A stretch of 64,000 nt of DNA, taken from assembly GCF_003628305.1 (NCBI RefSeq), contig NZ_RBZM01000003.1:186001-250000 (forward strand), read 5' to 3'. Position numbers and translations under genes: made by a program. The notes beneath the pieces are model-generated. The model searched no databases, was not told where the DNA came from, and worked only from the letters and a program-made list of their open reading frames with translations. Shown here one piece after another: positions 36,285 to 46,418 of the stretch. The DNA comes from Cohnella endophytica. Its GTDB lineage: Bacteria; Bacillota; Bacilli; Paenibacillales; Paenibacillaceae. Numbering within the stretch: the first letter of the stretch is position 1; the number at the start of each line of letters is the position of its first letter.

Positions 36285-37922
36285 ATGTTTCAATTATTGA
36301 TCGTAGATGATGAAGTCCTCGCCGTAGATGGCGTGAAGTCCGGCGTCGATTGGCGGGAAGTAGGCATCTCCCGGGTATTCGCCGCCTACAGCGTAGCTCA
36401 AGCCAAAGAGATGTTCGAACGCGAGCGAATCGATATTTTGCTGTGCGACATCGAGATGCCGCAGGGTACGGGACTCCAATTGCTGGAATGGGTCCGCGAG
36501 CGCTACCCCAAGACGGAGACCATCTTCCTTACTTGCCACGCCGACTTCGCTTTTGCCAAACAGGCCATTCAATTGGGAAGCCTGGATTACGTTCTGAAGC
36601 CGGTGCCTTTCGCCGAATTGGCAGACGTAATCAGACGGGCCGCCAATAAGGTTCGGCAAGAGAATCAGTTAAGCGAGTTTACCCAATATGGCAAGTATTG
36701 GTTTCAATATCAACCGCTCCTTGTAGAGAAGTTCTGGTTGGACATTGTGAATCAGACGATTCCGGGAAATGCTGAAGCCGTTATGAGGGCAGCGGAGGAG
36801 AGAAAAATACCTTTCGCCGGGGAAATGAAGTTCATTCCTGTTCTGATCCGCGTTCGGCGATGGCATAAGGTCATTTCGTTAAGGGAAGAGAAAATCATGG
36901 AATACGCGTTTCGAAATTCCGCGGAGGAACTTCTTCTCCCCGGGCGAGAGAACGGACTGCTCCTGTCTCTAGGAAACGGCACCATGCTGGCCCTTCTTGA
37001 CGGGGACGCGGAGTCGTCAAGGGAGGACAAGCTAAAGGAAGCTTGCAAGGCATACATCGCCTTCTGCCATCGCTATTTCTATTGCGATCTGTCCTGTTAT
37101 ATCGGAGACGGGGTGCGAGGTCACGAAATGGCGTCCATGCTCCTTCGGTTGACAGAGCTTGATCGGAATAACGTCGCCTATGATAATCGCGTGTTTTTAC
37201 TGCACGAGCTCCGCATGGCGGCAAAGCAAGGTGTCTTGCCGGATATGAGCGTTTGGGCGGTGATGCTGAGGGAAGGAGCACAGGAGAAAGTGCTGGCGGA
37301 AGCGGAAACTTATATGGAGCAGCAAGCGAATGCCGGCCGATTGAGCCCGGAGCTGCTGCATCAGTTCATCCAGGATTTCCAGCAGACGCTTTATTATGTG
37401 CTGCAGACTAAGGGGATTCAGGCTCATCAGTTGCTAAGCGACAGCGAATCGATGGAGCTGTCCGTCCGTTCCGTCCGTTCGGCAACCGATCTGATAGCCT
37501 GGATTCGGCATGCGGTCGTCAAAGCGATGACATATGCGACGTCGATCGAGCAATCGCAAAGCGTCGTTAACCGGGTGATCTTCTACATCAAACAACATAT
37601 AACGGAAGATTTCTCTCGGGACGATATTGCCAATTCCGTCTTCTTGAACCCCGATTACTTGACGCGCGTCTTTAAGAAAGAAACGGGGATGTCGATCTCC
37701 GACTATTTGCTGAAGGAAAGGCTCGGAATCGCGCAGGAACTGCTTGCGAAGACCGACATGCCGGTAAGCGCCGTCGCCGCTCAAATCGGATATTCAAACT
37801 TCTCGCACTTCTCCCGTATGTTCAAGAAGTATACGGATTTGAACCCCATCGACTATCGGATGAAGCAGCAGAACAAGCAAGCGGCGCTCGAAGGTCGGCA
37901 AAGTGACAACGAAAAGTCGTAA
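36285..37922 (+). CDS. YesN/AraC-type response regulator
   Basis: This 545-aa protein starts at ATG 36285 (GAAGGAAAGG upstream); the longer frame from 36264 overlaps the kinase stop. An N-terminal receiver domain has LIVDDE, the phosphorylated Asp in LLCDIEMPQGTG, and YVLKPV with the switch Lys. A long linker follows. A C-terminal AraC double HTH comes last (DDIANSVFLNPDYLTRVFKK; VSAVAAQIGYSNFSHFSRMF). It should activate the transporter and hydrolase genes downstream in response to the kinase. Confidence 0.9.
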   Translation: MFQLLIVDDEVLAVDGVKSGVDWREVGISRVFAAYSVAQAKEMFERERIDILLCDIEMPQGTGLQLLEWVRERYPKTETIFLTCHADFAFAKQAIQLGSLDYVLKPVPFAELADVIRRAANKVRQENQLSEFTQYGKYWFQYQPLLVEKFWLDIVNQTIPGNAEAVMRAAEERKIPFAGEMKFIPVLIRVRRWHKVISLREEKIMEYAFRNSAEELLLPGRENGLLLSLGNGTMLALLDGDAESSREDKLKEACKAYIAFCHRYFYCDLSCYIGDGVRGHEMASMLLRLTELDRNNVAYDNRVFLLHELRMAAKQGVLPDMSVWAVMLREGAQEKVLAEAETYMEQQANAGRLSPELLHQFIQDFQQTLYYVLQTKGIQAHQLLSDSESMELSVRSVRSATDLIAWIRHAVVKAMTYATSIEQSQSVVNRVIFYIKQHITEDFSRDDIANSVFLNPDYLTRVFKKETGMSISDYLLKERLGIAQELLAKTDMPVSAVAAQIGYSNFSHFSRMFKKYTDLNPIDYRMKQQNKQAALEGRQSDNEKS

Positions 37923-37998
37923 GCGGAGCAGTGGGTCGAACAAGTCCTTCGTACAATAGGAACAGATAGACCGATAAACCTAGAAACGGGGGAGACAA

Positions 37999-39519
37999 AT
38001 GAAGAAATCATTAATGGGAGTAAGCGCTTTACTGATCAGCACTATGCTTTTTGCATCTGCTTGCAGCAGTGGCGGGAACGATTCGGCAGGGAGTGCATCA
38101 AATGCGGGCGCATCAAGCAAACCGACGGAGAAGTCGGTTGAACTGACGGTGGCTTTTCCGATCTTCGGTGCTGTTCCCAAGGACATGCAGGTGGTACAGG
38201 ATGAAATCAATAAGATTACGCAGGAGAAAATCAACGCAACCGTGAAGCTTATGCCGATCGGCTTCGGCGATTGGCAGCAGCAGACAAACCTCATGCTGAC
38301 AAGCAACGAAAAGCTTGATTTGATGGCCGTTTTCGGGACCTCTTACAGCAATATGGTGGCCAAAGGTCAACTGGTTCCGCTCGACGAGCAACTGGAGGAG
38401 AACGGCCAAGGGATCAAGAGCGCGCTAGAGCCCGACTATCTGAATGCGGCCAAGATTAACGGCAACGTGTATGCCGTTCCGACGATCCGAGATTTGGCAG
38501 TCGATTACGGCATCTTGATGCGCAAGGATCTGCTCGATAAGAACAATATCGACGCCGCATCGGTCAAAACGCTGGACGACGTGGAGCGCGTTCTGAAGAC
38601 GGTCAAAGGGAGCGACGCCAACTTCACGCCGCTTATTCCGGGAGCCGTCGGAATGACACTTAGGGAAGGCTATGTCGTATACGACGACTTGGGCGACTCC
38701 ATTGGCGTGCTACCCGACTTCGACAATGGGCTGAAGGTCGTCAATCTGTACGAGACGCAGGAATACGCAGACTTCGTCAAGCGGATGCACAATTGGTACA
38801 AAGCGGGCTATATCCTGAAGGATGCGGCTACGAACAAAACGACGCAGTTCGATTTGATCAAAGCGAACAAGGGATTCGCGTATATGTCGAGGCAAAAACC
38901 GGGCTTCGAAACGGTCGAATCGAAATCGAACGGGCAGCCGATGGTAGCGGCCGAGCTTCTGCCGCCCGTGGCCACGACGAGCTCCGTGACGAGCATCATG
39001 TGGGGCGTTCCGGTCAATTCCGTGAACCCGGACAAGGCGACGGCGTTCCTCAACTTGTTATTCTCGGACAAAGACGTGATCAACCTGCTCGACTGGGGCG
39101 TCGAAGGCAAGGATTACGTGAAGAAGTCGGACGGCGTTATCGACTTCCCGGAAGGCGTCGACGCGTCCAACAGCGGTTACAATTTGAACATGGGCTGGCT
39201 GTTCGGCAATCAATTTTTGTCCTACGTATTCAATGGCGACGATCCCGATCTGTGGACCAAAATGGACGAATTCAACAAGTCCGCGAGAAAGTCGAAAGCG
39301 CTCGGGTTTATTTTCGACGTAACCCCGGTCAAGACGGAATATGCCGCGGTTTCCAACGTGATCACGCAGTATAAGCTGCCGATCGAGATGGGAAGCGTTG
39401 ATCCGGACAAGATTCTTCCCGAATTCATCTCCAAGCTGAAGTCAGCCGGCATCGACAAGATCATCGCGGCCAAGCAGCAACAACTGAATGAATGGGCGAA
39501 GGCCAATTCCGTCCAATAA
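37999..39519 (+). CDS. Sugar ABC transporter substrate-binding lipoprotein
   Basis: This 506-aa protein has a lipoprotein signal peptide with lipobox MLFASAC (Cys ~22), then a Ser/Gly/Asn linker and a large periplasmic-binding-type fold of the LplA/YtcQ class (ELTVAFPIFGAVPKDMQVVQ near the start). ATG 37999 follows GGGGGAG. It captures oligosaccharides at the outer membrane face for the two permeases downstream. A hairpin between it and the permease genes would raise its level relative to them. No ATPase gene is in the cluster, so it must use a shared MsmX-type ATPase. Confidence 0.9.
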   Translation: MKKSLMGVSALLISTMLFASACSSGGNDSAGSASNAGASSKPTEKSVELTVAFPIFGAVPKDMQVVQDEINKITQEKINATVKLMPIGFGDWQQQTNLMLTSNEKLDLMAVFGTSYSNMVAKGQLVPLDEQLEENGQGIKSALEPDYLNAAKINGNVYAVPTIRDLAVDYGILMRKDLLDKNNIDAASVKTLDDVERVLKTVKGSDANFTPLIPGAVGMTLREGYVVYDDLGDSIGVLPDFDNGLKVVNLYETQEYADFVKRMHNWYKAGYILKDAATNKTTQFDLIKANKGFAYMSRQKPGFETVESKSNGQPMVAAELLPPVATTSSVTSIMWGVPVNSVNPDKATAFLNLLFSDKDVINLLDWGVEGKDYVKKSDGVIDFPEGVDASNSGYNLNMGWLFGNQFLSYVFNGDDPDLWTKMDEFNKSARKSKALGFIFDVTPVKTEYAAVSNVITQYKLPIEMGSVDPDKILPEFISKLKSAGIDKIIAAKQQQLNEWAKANSVQ

Positions 39520-39542
39520 ACCGTAAATCGCCAATCGCTTTG

Positions 39543-39568
39543 GCCCGACCGGTAAGACACGGTCGGGC
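39543..39568 (+). terminator. Hairpin attenuating read-through to the permeases
   Basis: GCCCGACCG/CGGTCGGGC is a perfect 9-bp GC-rich stem with an 8-nt loop, followed by a weak TTCT tract. It sits between the binding-protein and permease genes, so it is likely a partial terminator or mRNA stabiliser. The rest of the 200-bp gap shows nothing. Confidence 0.55.
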
Positions 39569-39725
39569 TTCTATCGTAACAGGCTAAGCCGCTTCGGCAG
39601 GTCGTCAAAGCGCAAGCCGAAAGTCGTCTAAGCGGTAGTGGGGGCTTCGCGCTTTTCGTTAACATAGAAAGTGCAGCTGAGGAACCAGCCCATATACGTG
39701 CTGCGAGAAGGGGGAACGTGCGACG

Positions 39726-40655
39726 ATGAACCATTCGCACAACAGATTCGGAAGGAAGCTACGCAAGTTCGGTCCGCTTTATCTCATGATGATTCCGGGC
39801 CTGATCTACCTGGCAATCAACAATTACTTGCCGATGTTCGGGCTCTCCATCGCCTTCAAAGACATCAATTATCGGAAAGGCATCTGGGGCAGCGATTGGA
39901 TCGGCCTTAAAAACTTCGAGTACCTGTTTAAAACCTCGGATGCCTACTTGATCACCCGTAACACGATCCTATACAATGTCGCCTTCATTATTATCGGACT
40001 CGTTGTCGCAGTCGGGGTCGCCATCTTGCTTAACGAGATCAAGAACAAAATCGCTTCGCGTTTGTATCAGAGCCTGATCATCTTGCCGTTTCTGATATCG
40101 ATGGTGCTGGTCAGCTATCTCGTGTACGCGATGCTTAGCATCGACAACGGATTCGTCAACAAAACGATCTTGCCGGCACTCGGGCTGGATCCGATCTCTT
40201 GGTACAACGAGCCGAAATATTGGCCGTACATTCTCGTCTTCGTGAACGTTTGGAAAGGCGCCGGCTATGCTTGCATCGTCTACCTGGCCGCCATCATCGG
40301 AATCGATCCCGAATATTACGAAGCGGCGACGCTGGACGGGGCTTCCAAATGGCAGCAGATCCGGAAAATCACGATTCCGCTTATATCGCCCGTCATAATC
40401 ATGCTTACGCTTCTCGGGATCGGACGCATCTTCTACTCGGACTTCGGCTTGTTCTACCAAGTTCCGATGAATTCCGGCGCGCTCTTCGATACGACGAACG
40501 TCATCGATACGTACGTGTTCCGCGGCCTTATGCAGCTGGGCGATATCGGCATGTCCTCCGCGGCGGGCTTCTATCAATCGCTTGTCGGGTTTATCCTGGT
40601 CCTGCTGTCCAACTACATCGTACGCAAAATCAACAGAGAGAACGCATTGTTCTAA
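39726..40655 (+). CDS. Sugar ABC transporter permease (LplB/YteP type)
   Basis: This 309-aa integral membrane protein has about six transmembrane helices (FGPLYLMMIPGLIYLAI; NVAFIIIGLVVAVGVAILL and others). The cytoplasmic EAA loop is YYEAATLDGASKWQQIRKIT, which contacts the ATPase. It pairs with the next gene as a heterodimeric permease for the lipoprotein upstream. The spacing to the next gene's ATG is 13 nt. Confidence 0.9.
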   Translation: MNHSHNRFGRKLRKFGPLYLMMIPGLIYLAINNYLPMFGLSIAFKDINYRKGIWGSDWIGLKNFEYLFKTSDAYLITRNTILYNVAFIIIGLVVAVGVAILLNEIKNKIASRLYQSLIILPFLISMVLVSYLVYAMLSIDNGFVNKTILPALGLDPISWYNEPKYWPYILVFVNVWKGAGYACIVYLAAIIGIDPEYYEAATLDGASKWQQIRKITIPLISPVIIMLTLLGIGRIFYSDFGLFYQVPMNSGALFDTTNVIDTYVFRGLMQLGDIGMSSAAGFYQSLVGFILVLLSNYIVRKINRENALF

Positions 40656-40668
40656 GGAGGCTGTCGAG

Positions 40669-41559
40669 ATGAACAAAGAGAATCGGGCTTGGCAGTGGTC
40701 GGCTCATACCGTATTGATCCTGTTTTCCGCAGCTTGCGTGCTTCCGTTCCTGTTGCTCGTAATCTCTTCCGTCACGGACGAGAACGCGATCGTCCAAAAC
40801 GGCTATACGTTTTTCCCTGACAAGTTCGGACTTCAAGCTTACGACTATCTGAGGCAGCAGTCTTCGTTAATATTCCACGCCTACGGCATTACGGTGCTGA
40901 TCACCGTCGTAGGAACGACGGCAAGTCTGCTCATCACGTCGCTGCTTGCTTATCCCCTGTCCAGAAGGGATCTTCCGGGCGGAACGGCGTTGGCGTTTAT
41001 CCTCTTCTTCACGCTTTTGTTCAACGGAGGACTCGTTCCGACTTACCTCATCTACACGCAGTTATTCCATATCAAGAACACGCTGCTGGCCTTGATCGTC
41101 CCCGGGCTCCTGATGAACGGCTTCAACGTTCTGCTGATGCGGACGTTCTTCATGACGACGGTTCCCGTCCCGGTTCTGGAGTCGGCGAGCATGGACGGGG
41201 CGGGCGAATTCAAGATGTATTACAAGATCGTCCTTCCGCTGTCGCTGCCGATTCTGGCCACCGTCGGCCTGTTTCAGGGGCTCGCTTACTGGAACGATTG
41301 GAACAACGGATTGATCTACGTGACGGATCCCAAGCTGTTCAGCTTGCAGAACGTGCTGAACCGGATTATGAGCGATATTCAGTTCCTGGCCAGCAACAGC
41401 TCGATGAGCTCCCATGCCAGCGATGCGATCGCGAAGCTTCCTAGTGAGACATTCCGGATGGCGATAGCAGTTATCGGCGTCATCCCGATTTTGATCGCGT
41501 ATCCGTTCTTCCAGAAGTATTTCGTCAAAGGCATGACGATCGGCGCGGTGAAAGGCTAA
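40669..41559 (+). CDS. Sugar ABC transporter permease (LplC/YtcP type)
   Basis: This 296-aa protein starts at ATG 40669 with AAGGAGG upstream; the frame open from 40582 lies inside the previous gene. It has six predicted transmembrane helices (TVLILFSAACVLPFLLLVIS; ALAFILFFTLLFNGGLVPTY). The EAA-like loop is LESASMDGAGEFKMYYKIVLP. It is the second permease half of the carbohydrate importer. Confidence 0.9.
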   Translation: MNKENRAWQWSAHTVLILFSAACVLPFLLLVISSVTDENAIVQNGYTFFPDKFGLQAYDYLRQQSSLIFHAYGITVLITVVGTTASLLITSLLAYPLSRRDLPGGTALAFILFFTLLFNGGLVPTYLIYTQLFHIKNTLLALIVPGLLMNGFNVLLMRTFFMTTVPVPVLESASMDGAGEFKMYYKIVLPLSLPILATVGLFQGLAYWNDWNNGLIYVTDPKLFSLQNVLNRIMSDIQFLASNSSMSSHASDAIAKLPSETFRMAIAVIGVIPILIAYPFFQKYFVKGMTIGAVKG

Positions 41560-41585
41560 ACCCATTCCTTAACGGAGGTGAAACG

Positions 41586-44102
41586 ATGATCGGTATTTGG
41601 CACTCCCTGATTGAGACTTCGCACAGCCGTCTGAAGATTCAATTGGTCATCGAGAAGAAGGAGATTTACACGTTAGGCTTGGTCATGGAGCCCTTCCCGC
41701 TGCCGCTAACGATAACGTCGGTGACCGTCGAGGGGAATCGGTTAGACGCAATCGGGTATTCCGTCATGGCTCCGGGCGAAGAGGCCGCGGTTAAGCTGGC
41801 GTTCGATGATGACACATTCTTGGGGGAGATCCGGCTGCCCTTCATGGGCACGATCTCCCTTCAAGGCTCGAAGGGAAGCGGGCCGTCTCTCGCGGAAGCG
41901 ATGATATCCGAAGTCGCCCCATACCGCAAGGCCGATGTCCGAGAGCGAAGCGAAGACGAGATTCGCGACGCGGTGGAGGACTTGCTCGGGCGAATGACGA
42001 TCGCCGATAAGGTCGGGCAGATGAGCCAATGCATGGCGTCGAGCTTCTCGTTCGGAGGCAACGTCGCCTCCGATCCGCCGGAGAAGCTGGTGGCGGAAGG
42101 CAGTGCCGGCTCCATTCTGGGCGCCTTCGACAGCCGCCGCGTGTTCGAGCTGCAGCGAATCGCCGTGGAGCAATCGCCGCACGGCATTCCGCTGCTGTTC
42201 AACGCGGATATCATCCACGGACACCAGACGATCTTCCCCGTGCCTCTAGCTTGGTCTTGCAGTTGGGATCTGGAGGCGATTAAGCAGGCGTGCGCGATTG
42301 CGGCCAAGGAAGCCAGCGCGTCCGGCATTACGTACAACCATGGACCGATGGTCGACGTTACGCGGGACGCCCGCTGGGGGCGAGCGGTGGAAGGCGCGGG
42401 AGAGGATCCGTACTTGGGCGCTTTGATAGCGAAGGCGCAAGTCGAAGGATTCCAGGGCGACTCGCTGTTCGATCCCGAGACGATCATCGCTTGCTTAAAG
42501 CACTTTATCGCATACGGCGCGGCGGAGGCAGGAAGGGATTACAATACGGTCGATATTTCCGAAGGGACCTTGCGCAACGTTTATCTGCCTCCGTTCCAGG
42601 CCGGTATCGAAGCCGGAGCGGGTTCGGTGATGAATTCGTTCAATCTATACGAAGGCATTCCCGTGGCCGCAAGCCGATTCCTGCTTAAGGACTTGCTCCG
42701 GGACGAGCTCGGATTTGACGGCATTCTCATCTCCGATTACGGAGCGATCGAGGAAATCGTCCAACACGGCAACGCGAAGGATGCGAAGGAAGCGGCCAAG
42801 AAAGCGGTCGAAGCGACGATGGATATCGAAATGGTGACCCGCTCCTACGACCATTTGCCGACTTTGATCGAAGAAGGCCAGCTGTCGGAAGCTCTGCTCG
42901 ATGCGGCCGTTCGGCGTATTCTCGCCTATAAATTCAAATGCGGCTTGATGGACGATCCGTTCCGCTACATTCGGCCCGAGAAGGAAATCGAGTATCACTT
43001 CAACTCCGCTCACCTGCTAGCCAGCAGGGAACTGGCCCGCAAATCGATCGTTCTGCTCAAGAACGATGGTGTACTGCCTCTGGCGAAGAAGGGCGGGAAA
43101 GTGGCCGTCGTCGGTCCGTTCGGCGACACCAAGGATTTGCTCGGTCCTTGGCAGTTCTCCAGGCACGGGCACGAGACGGTTACGCTCCGCCAAGGGCTTG
43201 AAGCCAAGGGGCTGGAAGCGGATCGGCTGCTGTTCGCCGAGGGATGCGGCGTCGAATGCGAGATCGAAGGCGGGCTGGAGCAAGCGGCGGAGCGGGCAAA
43301 GCAAGCCGACCTGGTCATTCTGGCGCTTGGCGAGAGCAGCGACATGTCGGGGGAAGCGGCTTCACGCATGGATATCGCACTTCCGGCCGTCCAGCGGCGC
43401 TTGGCCGAAGAGATCGTTCGGCTTGGCAAGCCGGTCGTGCTTGTGCTGACGAACGGCCGTCCGCTCGTTCTGGACGGGCTCGAAGAGCGGGTTGACGCCA
43501 TACTGGAGACGTGGTTCCTCGGTTCCCAAGCTGGCCATGCCATCGCCGATATCCTGTTCGGCGATTCCAATCCGTCCGGCAAGCTGACGATGAGCTTCCC
43601 GGCGAAGGTCGGTCAAGTCCCGGTTTATTACAATCGCTTCAACACGGGCAGGCCGGTAACGGAAGCCAACAAGGAGCAGAAGTTCGTCTCCAAATATCTG
43701 GACGGTTCGAACGATCCGCTGTATCCGTTCGGATACGGGCTGAGCTATACCCGGTTCGACTATTCGGACATTCGCCTTGACCGGAACCGGTTGACGATGG
43801 ACGGATCGCTTGTCGCTTCTGTTACCGTAAGCAATACGGGGCCGATGTCCGGGGAAGAAACGGTTCAGCTTTATATTCGCGACTTATACGGCAGTGCGGT
43901 CCGTCCAATCAAGGAGTTGAAGGGCTTCCGCAAGCTTGCGCTCGCTCCGGGGGAAAGCCGTGAGGCAAGCTTCACGATCGCGGCGGCGGACTTGGCGTTC
44001 TGGACGCCCGCCAACGGCTATCGCGCCGAGCCTGGGGAGTTCAAGCTCTATATCGGGCCGAACAGCCGAGACGCGAAGGAAGTCGAATTCGAGCTTATTT
44101 AA
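41586..44102 (+). CDS. GH3 beta-glucosidase/beta-xylosidase with extra N-terminal domain
   Basis: This 838-aa GH3 enzyme starts at ATG 41586 after GGAGGTG. The N-terminal ~110 residues form an unassigned beta-rich domain (VIEKKEIYTLGLVMEPFPLP and on) not usual in GH3. The barrel domain follows with the catalytic nucleophile Asp in FDGILISDYGAIEE. The alpha/beta sandwich has ARKSIVLLKNDGVLPL, and a C-terminal fibronectin-III-like domain completes it (VSNTGPMSGEETVQLYIRD). No signal peptide is present, so it cleaves imported oligosaccharides. It lies in the operon with the importer and the next GH3 gene. Confidence 0.9.
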   Translation: MIGIWHSLIETSHSRLKIQLVIEKKEIYTLGLVMEPFPLPLTITSVTVEGNRLDAIGYSVMAPGEEAAVKLAFDDDTFLGEIRLPFMGTISLQGSKGSGPSLAEAMISEVAPYRKADVRERSEDEIRDAVEDLLGRMTIADKVGQMSQCMASSFSFGGNVASDPPEKLVAEGSAGSILGAFDSRRVFELQRIAVEQSPHGIPLLFNADIIHGHQTIFPVPLAWSCSWDLEAIKQACAIAAKEASASGITYNHGPMVDVTRDARWGRAVEGAGEDPYLGALIAKAQVEGFQGDSLFDPETIIACLKHFIAYGAAEAGRDYNTVDISEGTLRNVYLPPFQAGIEAGAGSVMNSFNLYEGIPVAASRFLLKDLLRDELGFDGILISDYGAIEEIVQHGNAKDAKEAAKKAVEATMDIEMVTRSYDHLPTLIEEGQLSEALLDAAVRRILAYKFKCGLMDDPFRYIRPEKEIEYHFNSAHLLASRELARKSIVLLKNDGVLPLAKKGGKVAVVGPFGDTKDLLGPWQFSRHGHETVTLRQGLEAKGLEADRLLFAEGCGVECEIEGGLEQAAERAKQADLVILALGESSDMSGEAASRMDIALPAVQRRLAEEIVRLGKPVVLVLTNGRPLVLDGLEERVDAILETWFLGSQAGHAIADILFGDSNPSGKLTMSFPAKVGQVPVYYNRFNTGRPVTEANKEQKFVSKYLDGSNDPLYPFGYGLSYTRFDYSDIRLDRNRLTMDGSLVASVTVSNTGPMSGEETVQLYIRDLYGSAVRPIKELKGFRKLALAPGESREASFTIAAADLAFWTPANGYRAEPGEFKLYIGPNSRDAKEVEFELI

Positions 44103-44120
44103 GGGAGAGTGGAATCCGCG

Positions 44121-46391
44121 ATGACTGCAAAGAGAAGCGTGAAGGATCTTGTATCGGCTATGACGCTGGAAGAAAAGGCAGGCCTCTGTTCCGGGCTTGA
44201 CTTCTGGCATACGAAAGGAATCGAGCGACTGGGCATTCCGTCGGTCATGCTGACGGACGGTCCGCACGGGCTCCGCAAGCAGAAGGCTTCCGGAGATCAT
44301 CTGGGGCTGTTCGACAGCGTGCCGGCCACGTGTTTTCCGTCTGCGGCAGGGGTTGCGAGCTCTTGGGACCGGGAGTTAATCGAGAGAATGGGCCGGGCAT
44401 TAGGGGAAGAATGCCAAGCCGAGAACGTCGCCGTGCTGTTAGGGCCGGGCGCGAACATCAAACGCTCGCCGCTGTGCGGTAGGAACTTCGAATACTTCTC
44501 CGAGGATCCATACCTCTCCTCGGAGATGGCCGCCCATCATATTATTGGGGTGCAAAGCCAAGGAGTAGGGACATCCCTGAAGCACTTCGCCGCCAACAAT
44601 CAGGAGCATAGGCGAATGACTTCGGATTCGATCGTGGATGAGCGTACGCTGCGGGAAATTTACTTGGCCAGCTTCGAAGGAGCCGTCAAGAAGGCGCAGC
44701 CTTGGACGGTGATGTGCTCGTACAATCAAGTAAACGGGCGCTTTGCTTCCGAGAACGAATTCTTGCTGACCGACATTCTGAAGGAGGAATGGGGCCACGT
44801 AGGATTCGTTGTCTCCGACTGGGGCGCGGTGAACGAGCGGGCCGACGGCTTGGCCGCAGGCCTCGAGCTGGAGATGCCCTCGAGCAACGGCGAAGGCGAT
44901 CGCAAAATAGTGGATGCGGTGAAGAGCGGGCGACTGCCGGAAGCCAAGCTGGATGAAGCGGTCGAACGTATCTTGACCGTTATCTTCCGAGCGGCGGACA
45001 ATCGCAAGCCCGATACCGCATACGATTCGGAAGCCCATCATCGGCTGGCTCGGGAAGTGGCGCGGGAAAGCATGGTCTTGCTCAAGAACGAAGGCGAGCT
45101 CCTGCCTCTTCCGAAGGCCGGACGGATCGCCGTTATCGGCGCCTTGGCCAAGCAGCCGAGGTACCAAGGCGGCGGAAGCTCGCACATCAAGCCGACCAAG
45201 CTGGAGGATATCAGCGAGGAGTTAGCCAAATCCGCTGGGGCTGCCGCCGAGATCGTCTTTTCGCAAGGCTATGACCTGAACAGCGACGCAGCCGATCCCC
45301 GATTGACGGAAGAGGCTGTCCGGACGGCGCGAGAAGCGTCGGCCGTCATCCTGTTCGCGGGATTGCCGGAACGGTGCGAGTCGGAAGGCTTCGATCGTAC
45401 GCATCTGAATATCCCGGACAACCAGACGAAGCTCATACAGGCTATTGCGGCAGTTCAGAGCAATCTTGTCGTCGTTCTGAGCAACGGAGCTCCGGTGGAG
45501 ATGCCTTGGCTCGGAAGCGCGCGAGCCGTTCTGGAAGCTTACCTCGGCGGCCAAGCTCTCGGTGGGGCAATTGCCGATCTGTTATTCGGCGATGCCAATC
45601 CTTGCGGCAAGCTGGCCGAGACGTTCCCGATGCGGCTCAGCGACAATCCGTCGCATTTATTCTTTCCAGGAGAAGGAGATCGCGTAGAATACAGGGAGGG
45701 CATGTTCGTAGGCTACCGCTATTATGAGAAAAAGAACCTCCGTCCGCTGTTCCCGTTCGGCTACGGGTTAAGTTATACTACATTCGAATATAGCGGACTC
45801 ACCGTGAATGTACCGGAGATCGCCGATACGGATACGTTGCAGGTGACGGTGAAGGTGGAGAATACCGGCAAGCGGGCCGGCAAAGAAATCGTACAGCTCT
45901 ACGTGCGGGATATCGAGAGCAGCGTCATCCGTCCGGATAAAGAACTGAAAGGCTTTGCCAAAGTATCGTTGGAGCCGGGAGAAGTAAGAACGGTCACCTT
46001 CGAGCTGGATAAGCGCAGCTTCGCTTACTATGATGTCGCCGTTCATGATTGGCGCGTCGAGACGGGAGAGTTCGAGATTCTGCTTGGCAAGTCATCGCAA
46101 GATATCGTTCTTCGCGAGACGGTGAAGGTGCGATCGACCGCATCGGTGCACAAGATATTTACCCGCAATACGACGATTGGCGACCTTATGGCGGATGAGC
46201 AAGGAGCGGTGGCGATTAGAGAACTACTCAAGCATTTGCCGTTCGCGGCCGCAAGCGGAGAAGAAGACGGCAGCTCTGAAATGATGGGGGCTATTATGAA
46301 GTATATGCCCCTGCGCGGGTTAGCCGCCTTTGGCGGAGGAGCGTTCACGGAAGAACAGTTGAATAAGTTGTTGAAGCAATTAAATGGGTAG
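44121..46391 (+). CDS. GH3 beta-glucosidase
   Basis: This 756-aa protein starts at ATG 44121 behind AAGGGAGAG; a GTG at 44109 overlaps the ribosome site. It has a typical GH3 layout: [11 protein letters not shown] near the start, [25 protein letters not shown], the nucleophile Asp in [12 protein letters not shown], then [23 protein letters not shown]14-free alpha/beta domain, a fibronectin-III-like domain and a short C-terminal helical extension with unusual hydrophobics ([12 protein letters not shown]) end the protein. It is cytoplasmic. It may have a different linkage preference from the GH3 before it. Confidence 0.9.
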   Translation: MTAKRSVKDLVSAMTLEEKAGLCSGLDFWHTKGIERLGIPSVMLTDGPHGLRKQKASGDHLGLFDSVPATCFPSAAGVASSWDRELIERMGRALGEECQAENVAVLLGPGANIKRSPLCGRNFEYFSEDPYLSSEMAAHHIIGVQSQGVGTSLKHFAANNQEHRRMTSDSIVDERTLREIYLASFEGAVKKAQPWTVMCSYNQVNGRFASENEFLLTDILKEEWGHVGFVVSDWGAVNERADGLAAGLELEMPSSNGEGDRKIVDAVKSGRLPEAKLDEAVERILTVIFRAADNRKPDTAYDSEAHHRLAREVARESMVLLKNEGELLPLPKAGRIAVIGALAKQPRYQGGGSSHIKPTKLEDISEELAKSAGAAAEIVFSQGYDLNSDAADPRLTEEAVRTAREASAVILFAGLPERCESEGFDRTHLNIPDNQTKLIQAIAAVQSNLVVVLSNGAPVEMPWLGSARAVLEAYLGGQALGGAIADLLFGDANPCGKLAETFPMRLSDNPSHLFFPGEGDRVEYREGMFVGYRYYEKKNLRPLFPFGYGLSYTTFEYSGLTVNVPEIADTDTLQVTVKVENTGKRAGKEIVQLYVRDIESSVIRPDKELKGFAKVSLEPGEVRTVTFELDKRSFAYYDVAVHDWRVETGEFEILLGKSSQDIVLRETVKVRSTASVHKIFTRNTTIGDLMADEQGAVAIRELLKHLPFAAASGEEDGSSEMMGAIMKYMPLRGLAAFGGGAFTEEQLNKLLKQLNG

Positions 46392-46418
46392 AGCATCGGC
46401 AAAGTTTCAGTAAAGGAG

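Noticed and set aside
44439..45185. 248-aa reverse-strand frame inside the second GH3 gene
   Set aside because: It lacks a ribosome site and lies opposite clearly conserved GH3 motifs; it is a composition artefact of GC-rich codons.
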